Shown here: piece after piece, positions 16,824-26,275 of the stretch
How positions within the stretch are numbered: the first letter of the stretch is position 1
How the letters are laid out: each line of letters starts with the position of its first letter
DNA from: Saprospirales bacterium
GTDB lineage: Bacteria > Bacteroidota > Bacteroidia > Chitinophagales > JADIYW01
DNA: 64,000 bases
Direction of reading: 5' to 3'
Assembly: GCA_016711605.1 (NCBI GenBank)
Contig: JADJSS010000017.1
Location: 1 to 64,000 of the forward strand
Notes under the pieces: model-generated
Told to the model about the DNA's origin: nothing
The model's database searches: none
What the model saw: only the letters and a program-made list of their open reading frames with translations
Translations under genes and position numbers: made by a program

Positions 16824-18014
16824 TTAAGCTACTGCTTTCGCTACCAAACTTGCAGCTTCTGATAATAAGATTGCTGACTCTACTTTTAAACCAGCTTCGT
16901 CTATCATTTTTTTAGCAATATCTGCATTGGTTCCTTGTAATCGAACGATAATCGGAATTTCGATATTGCCAATATTTTTATATGCATCAATAACACCTTC
17001 AGCAACTCTGTCGCAACGAACGATACCACCAAAAATATTAATCAAAATTGCTTTCACATGTGGATCTTTCATGATGATACGGAAAGCTTTTTCAACGCGT
17101 TCAGCATTTGCAGTTCCACCAACATCTAAGAAGTTAGCTGGTTCACCACCGCTTAATTTAATGATATCCATGGTTGCCATTGCCAAACCAGCGCCATTCA
17201 CCATGCAACCAACGTTTCCGTCTAATTTTACATAGTTTAATTCTGCTGCTGCAGCTTCAATTTCTGTTGGATCTTCTTCTAATAAATCGCGTTGTGCTTC
17301 CAAATCAGCATGACGATACAAGGCATTGTCATCTAAATTTACTTTACAATCAACAGCTATAATTTTGTCATCAGATGATTTTAAAACCGGATTGATTTCA
17401 AACATAGAAGAATCAGATTCAACGTATGCTTTGTATAACTTTTGTATAAAATCAACCATATCTTTAAATGCAGCACCACTTAAACCTAGGTTAAACGCTA
17501 CTTTTCTTGCTTGAAATGGTTGTAAACCAACAGCAGAATCAATCCATTCTTTAAATATTTTTTCTGGTGTATGTTCTGCCACTTCTTCAATATCCATTCC
17601 ACCTTCAGTTGAATACATAATTACATTGCATTCTTTTTTTCTGTCTAATAAAATAGAAACATAAAATTCTTTGATTTCTGATGCACCTTTGTGATAGGCA
17701 TCTTCAGCAATCAATACTTTATGAACAACTTTTCCATGTGCGCCAGTTTGTGGTGTCACCAATGTCATTCCTAGAATTTCTCCAGCTTTTTCTTTTAATG
17801 CTTCTAAATTTGGAGCAAATTTAACACCACCGCCTTTTCCGCGACCACCAGCATGCACTTGTGCTTTCACTACAACACCTTCATCGCCTGTTCGTTTGTT
17901 AATATCGTGCCAAGCTGCAACTGCTTGTTCAACGGTTTCGGCAACTATTCCTTCCTGTATTTTTACGCCATATTTTTTTAGAAGTTCTTTTCCTTGATAT
18001 TCGTGTAAATTCAT
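16824..18014 (-). CDS. sucC: Succinyl-CoA ligase (ADP-forming) subunit beta
   Basis: A 396-residue ATP-grasp subunit. MNLHEYQGKELLKKYGV, VVKAQVHAGGRGKGGGVK (nucleotide-binding loop) and FLDVGGTANAERV with GGIVRCDRVAEGVI are diagnostic. It makes ATP and succinate from succinyl-CoA in the TCA cycle with SucD, which is not in this window. It is transcribed alone, converging on the suf operon. A TACATTTG box ends only 4 bp before the ATG, so the mRNA may have almost no leader. Confidence 0.97.
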   Translation of the reverse strand: MNLHEYQGKELLKKYGVKIQEGIVAETVEQAVAAWHDINKRTGDEGVVVKAQVHAGGRGKGGGVKFAPNLEALKEKAGEILGMTLVTPQTGAHGKVVHKVLIAEDAYHKGASEIKEFYVSILLDRKKECNVIMYSTEGGMDIEEVAEHTPEKIFKEWIDSAVGLQPFQARKVAFNLGLSGAAFKDMVDFIQKLYKAYVESDSSMFEINPVLKSSDDKIIAVDCKVNLDDNALYRHADLEAQRDLLEEDPTEIEAAAAELNYVKLDGNVGCMVNGAGLAMATMDIIKLSGGEPANFLDVGGTANAERVEKAFRIIMKDPHVKAILINIFGGIVRCDRVAEGVIDAYKNIGNIEIPIIVRLQGTNADIAKKMIDEAGLKVESAILLSEAASLVAKAVA

Positions 18015-18018
18015 AGCG

Positions 18019-18026
18019 CAAATGTA
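18019..18026 (-). promoter_or_regulatory. Predicted -7 promoter box of sucC, immediately before the start codon
   Basis: On the minus strand the sequence is TACATTTG-CGCT-ATG. The box matches TANNTTTG. With a transcription start usually a few bases after this box, the sucC mRNA would be leaderless or nearly so. Confidence 0.45.
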
Positions 18027-18092
18027 AGAATAAAAAGTATTCTTTAAAATGAATTGACTAAAATGTAGATAAAAAAGCAGAAATGCGTAAAT

Positions 18093-18920
18093 TTGTGCAT
18101 CAAAGCGAATTTAGACATACTCAAACGTTCATCAAATCTGGAATTATTGGTGCATTTGCATCCATATTGTATGTCGTATGCAGTGTTTGACAGAGATTTA
18201 AATCAGATTTTAGACTTTGATGCTAAAGTGGTACAATATTCAATGGATAAATTTATAGCTGTTGAATCTATTTCAAATTGGTTTTTTGATAACAAACAAG
18301 TTTTTTCTCTAAATTTCAAGAGCACAAAAATCAGCATCTACTCACCTATTTACACCATTTTACCAGATAAAACAGATAAGCAAAACGAAATTTTTGCAAT
18401 GCTTGGTTACGAAAATGATACAAGAAATACCTATTTAAAAAATCAGATTAATGCATCGTTCTATGTTTATTTTGCGTTGCCAGATAAAACTATAAATTTC
18501 ATAGAAAATCACTTACCTAATGTAGAATTTTATTTTGCTGATTATGGTTTATTATCTTTCTATAACAATAGATTATCTTTTAAAAAATACCTTGCTGCCA
18601 ACTTATATGGTGAAGAGTTGACAATTTGCTATAAAGCAGATGGTCAAAATTTGTATTTGAATAAATTTCCAATTAAAGCAAAAGAAGACTTATTATATTA
18701 CTTACGTTTGGCCTATGAGCATTTAAATTTAGATGCAAACGAATTTCCAACGTATTTATATGGTTTTGTAGAAGAAAAATCACCAATGTACACCACAACG
18801 TATGGCTTTATTCGCAATTTTGAAATCGACAGAACACTAAAAATTACGTTGCCTTTTAAATATGCAATGGAAGATTTTCCATTTCATTATTATATCAATT
18901 TACTTGGACTAGGATTATAA
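18093..18920 (+). CDS. DUF3822 family protein
   Basis: A protein of about 275 residues with the DUF3822 pattern: an N-terminal segment LELLVHLHPYCMSYAVFD, a central YVYFALPDKTINFIENHLP and a C-terminal TYGFIRNFEIDRTLKITLP. The family has an actin/RNase H-like outline and is nearly always encoded just before RsmD in Bacteroidota, as here; its role is unknown. The start is unclear. The frame is open only from 18069, and the best start codon is a TTG at 18093; an ATG at 18083 is in another frame, so a small indel is possible. Confidence 0.8.
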   Translation: MCIKANLDILKRSSNLELLVHLHPYCMSYAVFDRDLNQILDFDAKVVQYSMDKFIAVESISNWFFDNKQVFSLNFKSTKISIYSPIYTILPDKTDKQNEIFAMLGYENDTRNTYLKNQINASFYVYFALPDKTINFIENHLPNVEFYFADYGLLSFYNNRLSFKKYLAANLYGEELTICYKADGQNLYLNKFPIKAKEDLLYYLRLAYEHLNLDANEFPTYLYGFVEEKSPMYTTTYGFIRNFEIDRTLKITLPFKYAMEDFPFHYYINLLGLGL

Positions 18921-19006
18921 TTTTTTAAAAGATAGTAGTTATTGGTTATAAGTTATTGGTTAAAAAACAACATATAGCTTATAACTCAAACCAAATAACA
19001 TTCAAC

Positions 19007-19585
19007 ATGAGAATCATTTCAGGAACATTAAAAGGCAGACGATTTTATCCACCAAAAAATATTCCTGCGCGACCAACTACCGATTTTGCCAAAGAAGCAT
19101 TGTTCAATATTTTAAATAATAATTTCGATTTTTCAGAAGTGAAATTCTTGGATTTATTTGCTGGAACTGGCAGCTTAGATATGGAATTATTTTCGCGTGG
19201 TTGCACTGATATGACTGCAGTTGACATGAGCAAAATAAGTTTAGGTTTTATAAAAAAAATGAGTGACGAATTGCAGATTCCAAACCATAAAATTATTTTT
19301 GGTGATGCTATCCAATTTGCAAAAAATTGCACACAACAATTCGATTTAATTTTTGCTGGTCCACCTTATGCTTTGGATTGCATTAACGAAATTCCAGATA
19401 TTATCATCGATAAAAAATTACTAAAAAAAGATGGTTGGTTTGTTTTAGAAACATCACCGCGTCATGATTTTTCTGACCATAAAAATTTGATTGATGTTAG
19501 AAATTATGGTCAAACACATTTCTGGTTTTTTGCTGATGAAGAAAGTGAAGAACAAAGTGATAGTGATGGTGAAAGTGAAGATTAA
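19007..19585 (+). CDS. rsmD: 16S rRNA (guanine-966-N2)-methyltransferase RsmD
   Basis: A protein of about 192 residues. I chose the ATG at 19007 because MRIISGTLKGRRFYPP is the canonical RsmD N-terminus. The SAM site is FLDLFAGTGSLDMELFSRG. The catalytic motif IV, usually (D/N)PPY, reads FAGPPYALDC, with Gly in place of the Asp. The enzyme methylates G966 of 16S rRNA. The C-terminal tail (EESEEQSDSDGESED) is very acidic. DUF3822 lies upstream and RsmE downstream. Confidence 0.92.
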   Translation: MRIISGTLKGRRFYPPKNIPARPTTDFAKEALFNILNNNFDFSEVKFLDLFAGTGSLDMELFSRGCTDMTAVDMSKISLGFIKKMSDELQIPNHKIIFGDAIQFAKNCTQQFDLIFAGPPYALDCINEIPDIIIDKKLLKKDGWFVLETSPRHDFSDHKNLIDVRNYGQTHFWFFADEESEEQSDSDGESED

Positions 19586-19635
19586 ATATCACAGAGGTTC
19601 ACTGTGTTTTCAGTGTTAAAAAAACAAAACGTATA

Positions 19636-20343
19636 ATGAAACGCTTCTATTCAAACAATATTCAAAACAATTTTATTTTTCTGGAAAATGAAGAAGCGCA
19701 ACATTGCACAAAAGTTTTGCGTGGAAAAATTGGTGATAAAGTGGAAGTTTTAAATGGAAACGGAAAATTATTTGTTGGAAATATTTTCAACATTCAAAAG
19801 CACGAAGTTCAAATAGAAATCGTTCAAATTCTAAAAGAAGAAAAAGAGAATGCAAACAAACTTTCAATTGCCATTTGTCCAACTAAAAACCCAGCGCGAT
19901 TAGAATGGTTTTTGGAAAAAGCAACTGAAATTGGTATCGATAAAATTTATCCAATTATTTCGGAACGTACCGAAAAACAAACAATAAAAACAGAACGTTT
20001 GCAGCAAATTATAATTTCTGCGGCCAAACAAAGTGGCCAATTATTTTTTCCTTTTTTGCATCAAATTCAAACATTAAAAGAATTCTATAATTCTACAACT
20101 TTACAATTCTCAAATTATTTTATAGCTCATTGCGAAGACAAAAAACAGCATCTAAAAAACGTGTATAAAAAAGATGAAACTGCTTTGCTGTTAATTGGTC
20201 CTGAAGGTGATTTTTCAAAAGACGAAATTCAGCAAGCAATTAACAAAAATTATACGCCAATTTCTTTAGGAAATTCTATCTTGCGTGTAGAAACCGCTGG
20301 TGTATATGCTTGCAGTGTGGTGCAAATATTGAATGATGAATAA
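19636..20343 (+). CDS. rsmE: 16S rRNA (uracil-1498-N3)-methyltransferase RsmE
   Basis: A 235-residue SPOUT-fold methyltransferase. The N-terminal PUA-like part (HCTKVLRGKIGDKVEVLNG) and C-terminal knot motif LLIGPEGDFSKDEI with LGNSILRVETAG are diagnostic. It methylates U1498 in the 30S decoding region. Its last codons (QILNDE) lie in one copy of an 18-bp direct repeat that recurs at the start of the next gene, so the present C-terminus may have been shaped by that duplication. Confidence 0.95.
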   Translation: MKRFYSNNIQNNFIFLENEEAQHCTKVLRGKIGDKVEVLNGNGKLFVGNIFNIQKHEVQIEIVQILKEEKENANKLSIAICPTKNPARLEWFLEKATEIGIDKIYPIISERTEKQTIKTERLQQIIISAAKQSGQLFFPFLHQIQTLKEFYNSTTLQFSNYFIAHCEDKKQHLKNVYKKDETALLLIGPEGDFSKDEIQQAINKNYTPISLGNSILRVETAGVYACSVVQILNDE

Positions 20344-20362
20344 TAAATATTGAATGATGAAT
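20324..20362. repeat. 18-bp direct repeat spanning the rsmE stop and DUF4159 start
   Basis: Two identical copies of AAATATTGAATGATGAAT lie at 20324-20341 and 20345-20362, separated by AAT or similar. The first encodes the last RsmE residues; the second holds the DUF4159 gene start ATG. Confidence 0.85.
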
Positions 20363-21034
20363 TACAAATTAAAACTAACTTGTTTTTTACTTCTAACATG
20401 TAACTTTTTACATCTAACTTCCGTTTTCTCTCAAGTAAAAACAACTGCAAAAATAGGTTTAATGAAATACAAAGGTGGTGGCGATTGGTATGCCAATCCT
20501 ACATCGTTGCCAAATTTAGCAAAGTATTGCAATCAAAATTTAAACTTAAATCTTTCTACACAAATTGATGAAGTAGAACCTGGCAGTGCTGATTTGTTTA
20601 ATTATCCATTTGTACATTTAACAGGACATGGCAATATTATTTTCACAGACCAAGAAGCTGAAAACATGCGTACTTACTTGATTTCTGGTGGTTTTTTGCA
20701 TGTTTCTGATAATTACGGAATGGATAAATATATTCGCGCTGCAATGAAAAAAGTATTTCCAGAATTGAGTTTTGTAGAGTTGCCATCATCACATCCAATC
20801 TATCATCAAAAATTTGATTTTCCGAATGGCTTGCCAAAAATTCACGAACATGATAAAAAAGCTGCGCAAGGTTTTGGCATTATTTACGAAGGAAAATTAG
20901 TATGTTTTTATGATTATGAATGCGATTTAGGCGATGGCTGGGAAGACCAATCTGTTCACAAAGATTCAGATGAAGCACGAACAAAAGCATTAAAAATGGG
21001 CGCGAATTTAGTGCAATATGCGTTTACGAAATAG
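20354..21034 (+). CDS. DUF4159 domain-containing secreted protein
   Basis: A 226-residue protein with a signal peptide (KLTCFLLLTCNFLHLTSVFS). A DUF4159 domain follows: KGGGDWYANPTSLPNLAKYC, then FVHLTGHGNIIFTDQEAENM and YLISGGFLHVSDNYGMDKY, a class I glutamine amidotransferase-like flavodoxin fold. Its function is unknown. The start ATG lies in the second copy of an 18-bp direct repeat (20324-20341 / 20345-20362) whose first copy spans the rsmE end. It may be cotranscribed with rsmE. Confidence 0.88.
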   Translation: MMNYKLKLTCFLLLTCNFLHLTSVFSQVKTTAKIGLMKYKGGGDWYANPTSLPNLAKYCNQNLNLNLSTQIDEVEPGSADLFNYPFVHLTGHGNIIFTDQEAENMRTYLISGGFLHVSDNYGMDKYIRAAMKKVFPELSFVELPSSHPIYHQKFDFPNGLPKIHEHDKKAAQGFGIIYEGKLVCFYDYECDLGDGWEDQSVHKDSDEARTKALKMGANLVQYAFTK

Positions 21035-21079
21035 TCGTAAGTTTATAATTGTAAGTTGCTAGTTTAAAAAAAGTAATTC

Positions 21080-23847
21080 CTACAAACCATTTCCAAAACC
21101 ACTAATAGCATTACTACCACTAAAACCATCTGAGCCGAAGAATCCTGTATCAAAAAATGCTTTTTGTTTCTGTAATTTCAACCAGCTAAATTGTTGTGAT
21201 GTAACATAAACTGTCATGTAAAAACCTTGTTGAGAGCCAAATGGTGTCCATTTAAATTCCATTTGCCAGCAATGCAAATCACGCACAATTGCTATATCGG
21301 TTCTGGAAATTTGTGGTTTCTTTGAACTAAAATCAAAACTGGTAGTTACATTTACTTTCCACTTTTTAGTAATATTTACATCTAAACCTAAACCTAAACT
21401 TTGAGTAATTATAGATGTATCGTTTTTAGAAAACCTTGATTTTGTTTTCTGAAGATTAAAGGTATAATTGTAATTAACTGACCAAGGAATAGAAAAATTA
21501 TAATAACCACGATCGTAAACTCCTTGTGGAAAAAACTGATTATTTAAACCTTGTTGTCGATAAAGTTGTTGGTTAAAATCTTGGTTTTGCTGTTCATTTG
21601 ATTTTTTAGAATGCAAACTTCCACTTAACGAAATCTGTACACTTCGTAATCTAAGCAGTCGTTTTGTTTCTCTAAAATAAAACGATTTAGTTTGTGTACC
21701 ATTGCTATCAATAGAATACGGATTTAAATCAATAGAACATGAAAGATTTAATTTGTCGGTAAAATGTGTACTAGCATTAATTGGATTCACGAATAATTGT
21801 TTCGAAATCATATCGTATCGAACGCCAAAAGAAAGATTATCTAACAAACTTATTTTTTTATTATGATTGATAGAATCTTTCTTTGAATACACTTTTATTT
21901 CAATAGAATTATTAAAATTTAAAGAAACTGAACCAGATTTTTTGGCTGGTGAATTCCGAATATCGAATAATCTATTGTATTTCCATTTCTATCCGATTGC
22001 ACGGTTTGCATGTATTTCCAAGCTGGTTTTGTAAAATCTGGATTAAAATTAAAACTTAAACTTGGTGTAAATCGATGACGAATGGCTTGCAATTTTCCTT
22101 TTTTAAATGGAAACAAACCATACAAATTAGTACTTAATCCAAATGAAAAATCAAAACGTCTGTAACTTTTAAAACCATACTTGCGTTCATCAACTAATCG
22201 ATTGTATGAAGTATCAATTTTATTTCCAGACGCATCATATTGTATAAGTGTGTCATAAAAAACTTTGTTGATATAACTGAAATTCCAATCATCATTGTAA
22301 TTAAAACTGGTATTAAAATTTATGTATTTAAACAATAAAAAATTAGCAGAAATTGGAAGGTTGTGCGTAATACTATTACGCATGTTTTTCAACGTTTGCT
22401 TAGTTAAAAAGGTAGAATCAAAAGCAGAGATATCATTTCTTGCATTTAAATCATAAGAAAAACCAATATTTTCGTACCATTTTCTTTTGGTTGCAGCTAC
22501 TTTTTTCTGAAATGGATTAATTCTGGAAATATTAAACACAAATTGAGGCAATGCTAAAGTAATTTGTTTGCTTTGAGTATTTTGGGACAAAGATGTTGCA
22601 ATAGATAATCGATATGGTTTATTGGGCCACCATTTGCTGTAATTTATACTTGATGAAAACTGAGATTGTAAAACACTTTTTGGATCTCTCGAATTTAAAT
22701 ACTGATAGGTTTTACTACTCGCAATATTTACGTTGATATTAAAACTACTATTGTACATTCTTTTTGGATCGATATTCATTTGCCAGCGAATACCAAAATT
22801 TATAGGTGCTTTTAATCTCTTTGGATTAAAACGTTCAAATTCTAAACCACCACGTTGCTGACTAATATCAAAATTTAAACTTCCAGCATGTTTATACAAC
22901 ACTTTGTAATTGAAATTGGTATGCAAAGCCCAACTTCCAAGTGTATAAATATCAGCCGTTGTTTGTATATCCATCTTATCATTGATGTGATAATAATAAC
23001 CGAGTCCACTGACAAAAAAACCTAAACTTTGTCCATCACCATAAGTTGGCATCAACAATCCAGTTCCTTTAGATTTTAACGAAGGTAAAATAGCAAACGG
23101 CAAAAACAAAGGTGTGCGAACGCCTTCAATAACTACATTTGCTGGCTTTCCAACCATAATTTTATCTTTTATTACTTTGGCTTTGTTTAACTCAATGTAA
23201 AAGTGCGGATCATCTAAATCGCAAGTAGTATAGCGTGCACCTTTAATATACATTGTATTAGTGTCAATAACTTTTACTTGCATTCCATGCAAAAAACCAT
23301 CCATTTCTTTAGTGACTAAACCAACGCTTTTCCCTTTTTTAGTATTGAAATTAAATTTTGCTTCATAAGCAACATATTCACCAGATCCATCTTTAAATTC
23401 TATACGTTTCAGCTCGCCAGAACTATCAGGTGTTGCTTTTGCATACACTTCACTGCTGTCCCAATTAAACTTTATGAAACCACCTTTCATATCAAATTCT
23501 TGATAAATAATATTGGCATTTCCATATAAATAAACAGTACTATTCGGAATATCGTAAATAATTGAATCTTCTGCTTTATACTTTACAATATCATCTAAAT
23601 CGCCATCATTTACTTTGTATTTTTTTACATCAACATTTGTGGAATTTTTTGCTAATGAATCAGGTATAGTATTTGTTACATTTGTTTGAGTGCTATCATC
23701 AGTAATGCTAGATGGAATTTTATCTAACAATTCGTTGTTCATTACTTTTATTGGCTTCGGTTTTCTAATTTGAGAAAATACCGTTGGCATCATAAAAATA
23801 ATGACGATAAAAATGATGATTCTATTATGTTTAAAAAAACGGTTCAA
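21080..23847 (-). CDS. lptD: LPS-assembly protein LptD-like outer-membrane protein (frameshifted)
   Basis: Two frames, 21919-23847 and 21080-21892, form one protein of about 920 residues: signal peptide (IIIFIVIIFMMPTVFSQ), OstA-like beta-jellyroll (YLYGNANIIYQEFDMKGGFI), then a long C-terminal beta-barrel. The junction needs one T added near 21950, which restores FGISPAKKSGSVSLNFNNSI. LptD inserts lipopolysaccharide into the outer leaflet with LptE. It is divergent from the amidase gene; an OstA/LptA-like gene lies 2.4 kb further on the other strand. The frameshift is probably a sequencing error. Confidence 0.85.
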
Positions 23848-23884
23848 CTATACAATATTAATTTCATTAAAGAGTTTCAAATTT

Positions 23885-25096
23885 ATGCTTCAGACGTCAA
23901 AAATACAGATTGCTTTTTTAATATTCTTATTATCAATACACACATTTGTGTATCCAACGTCAAAAACTACTGGAAATTATAAAATAAAGACAATTGTTTT
24001 AGATGCTGGACACGGTGGACACGATGGTGGTTGTAATGGTTCGCTTCATTCTCATGAAAAAGATGTAACATTAAAAGTAGTTTTGGCACTAGGAAAATAT
24101 ATTGAAGAAAAATATCCTGATATAAAAGTGTTATACACTCGTAAATCAGATGTTTTTATCACTTTGCAAGATAGAGCATTGCTAGCAAACAATAACAATG
24201 CTGATTTATTTATTAGTGTACATTGCAATTCTGGTCCAAGTAAAGCCATTGGCGTTGAAACATTTTTAATGGGTTTGCATGTATCACAAGCTAATTTAGA
24301 TGTTGCCAAACGCGAAAATGCAGTTATTAAATTAGAAGATAATTACCAAAAAACGTATGATGGCTTTGATCCAGATTCACCAGAATCAATGATTGCGCTT
24401 TCGTTGGCACAAAATGCTAATATCGAACAAAGCTCTTTATTAGCAGCAAAAGTACAAAGTCGTTTAACCAATAATTTAAAACGATTTGACCGTGGTGTAA
24501 AACAAGCTGGATTTTGGGTATTGTATAGAACTACTTGTCCTTCGATTTTAATTGAAACAGGTTTTTTAACCAATCCATCTGAAGAAAAATACCTAATATC
24601 ATCAGATGGTCAAGATGAATTGGCAAACTCAATTTTTAATGCATTTGAAGATTATAAGAACACGATTGAAAAAGGAACAAGCTCTATCAATCCACCTGTT
24701 ATTATTAATGAAAATTCAAATCCAACAACTACAACAACACCAGTAAAAACAACTACTTCTACTCCAAAAACTAGCAATGAAACAAATAACGAAGACTCAG
24801 AAAACACACCAAAAAACAACATAAAACCAACAAATGGAATCGTATATAAAGTGCAAATAAAAGCTGATAAAAAAGTTCCGGCAAAATCAGATAAAGTATA
24901 CAAACAATTTAAAGACATTGATTTTGAGAAAGTCGGTGGTTTTGTAAAATACGTTTGTGGTCCATATTCTGATTATTCATCTGCACTCACAAATGCCAAA
25001 AAAGCGAAGAAAAATGGCTACAAAGATGCCTTTGTTGTCGTTTATAAAAATGGCGATAGATTAACATTTGATGAAGCGAAAAAATATTTTAAATAA
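23885..25096 (+). CDS. N-acetylmuramoyl-L-alanine amidase with SPOR domain
   Basis: The signal peptide (TSKIQIAFLIFLLSIHTFVYP) is followed by an Amidase_3 domain: VLDAGHGGHDGG supplies the first zinc His, VHCNSG another, and LIETGFLTNPSEEKYL the catalytic Glu. A Thr/Pro/Asn-rich linker (about residues 265-320) leads to a SPOR domain (IVYKVQIKADKK to the end), which binds denuded septal peptidoglycan. The enzyme cleaves peptide stems from peptidoglycan during cell separation. I chose the ATG at 23885, since the longer frame adds residues before the signal. Divergent from lptD. Confidence 0.93.
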   Translation: MLQTSKIQIAFLIFLLSIHTFVYPTSKTTGNYKIKTIVLDAGHGGHDGGCNGSLHSHEKDVTLKVVLALGKYIEEKYPDIKVLYTRKSDVFITLQDRALLANNNNADLFISVHCNSGPSKAIGVETFLMGLHVSQANLDVAKRENAVIKLEDNYQKTYDGFDPDSPESMIALSLAQNANIEQSSLLAAKVQSRLTNNLKRFDRGVKQAGFWVLYRTTCPSILIETGFLTNPSEEKYLISSDGQDELANSIFNAFEDYKNTIEKGTSSINPPVIINENSNPTTTTTPVKTTTSTPKTSNETNNEDSENTPKNNIKPTNGIVYKVQIKADKKVPAKSDKVYKQFKDIDFEKVGGFVKYVCGPYSDYSSALTNAKKAKKNGYKDAFVVVYKNGDRLTFDEAKKYFK

Positions 25097-25143
25097 TTTT
25101 TACTTTTTCTAGTTATATTTGGTGATTATAAAAATTTATTCCA

Positions 25144-26214
25144 TTGAACAATAAAAACGAAATATTAGTTGGAGCTCTTACGCTATTTGGTATTGTACTA
25201 TTTATCTTAGGCTTTAAATTCCTGCAAGGTGACGACATTTTTACTAGAAGTAAATTTGTGAATATTGTTGCAGATAGAGTTGATGGAATCGCGCCGTCAA
25301 GTCCAGTTTTAGAAAACGGCGTTCCGATTGGTCGTGTAGATAATATTGAACTTTCAACTAACCCGAAATATTTAAACAAAGCAATTTTAACTTTAAAACT
25401 AGAGAAAGGTGTTATCATTCCAAATGACAGCAAATTTGTTATTTATGGATTAGATATGCTAGGAAAAATGGGTGTTGGTTTATCTCGTGGAACTGCAACT
25501 AGCAAAGCAGCAACAGAATTGGATACCATGTTGTGTTTAGTAAAAGGAAATTCTATAGATCAAGGTGTAGATTTAGTTAAACAACTTAAACCAAAAATCG
25601 ACAGTGTTTTAGGTTCTGTATATGGATTGGCCAATAATTTAAACACACAATTAGGTACTGGTGACAATGCTTTAATAAAAAAAGCAGTTTCAGATTTAAG
25701 TACGACTATGCAATCAATTAATCGTTTAGCTGGTAATGCAGATAAAATGATTGTTGGTCTAAACGGTACTTTAACTGAAAACAAAGGTAACATTGATGGA
25801 ATTCTAAAAAATGTTAGCCAATTAACTGGTAAATTAAATGGCGAAACTGGCAAAATTGATTCTATTTTAACCAACTTTAAAACATTATCAAGCAAATTAG
25901 CAGCATTAGAATTAGCTTCAACTGTTGAATCTGCAAAAGGCACTTTGGATGAATTGAAAAAAACATTGAAATTAGTAACCGAAGGCGATGGCAGCGTTGC
26001 AAAATTATTAAAAGACGATGGTTTGTATAAAGATTTAACCAAAGCAGTGAATGCTTTCGGCTCTGTTATGACTGACTTACAAGCACATCCTAAAAAATAC
26101 ATTAACCTTGCTATTTTTGATAAAAGCAAATCTTATACCGTTGCAGACACTACTTTGGAACAATTCTTAAAAAACAATCCGAAGGCAGCAAAAGCAGCAA
26201 AAGTAATAAAATAG
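25144..26214 (+). CDS. MCE (MlaD-like) family lipid transport protein
   Basis: A 356-residue protein with one N-terminal membrane helix (ALTLFGIVLFILGFKFLQG) and an MCE domain (VNIVADRVDGIAPSSPVLEN, then GVPIGRVDNIEL). A long helical C-terminal region contains repeated LTGKLNGETGKI-like segments. MCE proteins form hexameric tunnels for phospholipid trafficking between membranes. The start codon is a TTG in the context CATTGAA; no ATG is near. It follows the amidase and precedes the OstA-like gene, forming an envelope gene block with lptD. The cognate permease and ATPase are not in the window. Confidence 0.9.
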   Translation: MNNKNEILVGALTLFGIVLFILGFKFLQGDDIFTRSKFVNIVADRVDGIAPSSPVLENGVPIGRVDNIELSTNPKYLNKAILTLKLEKGVIIPNDSKFVIYGLDMLGKMGVGLSRGTATSKAATELDTMLCLVKGNSIDQGVDLVKQLKPKIDSVLGSVYGLANNLNTQLGTGDNALIKKAVSDLSTTMQSINRLAGNADKMIVGLNGTLTENKGNIDGILKNVSQLTGKLNGETGKIDSILTNFKTLSSKLAALELASTVESAKGTLDELKKTLKLVTEGDGSVAKLLKDDGLYKDLTKAVNAFGSVMTDLQAHPKKYINLAIFDKSKSYTVADTTLEQFLKNNPKAAKAAKVIK

Positions 26215-26275
26215 CAATCTGTTGTCAGTAATGATTAGGTTGTTGTAAATAATTTATTACTACTTTCACACTTCA

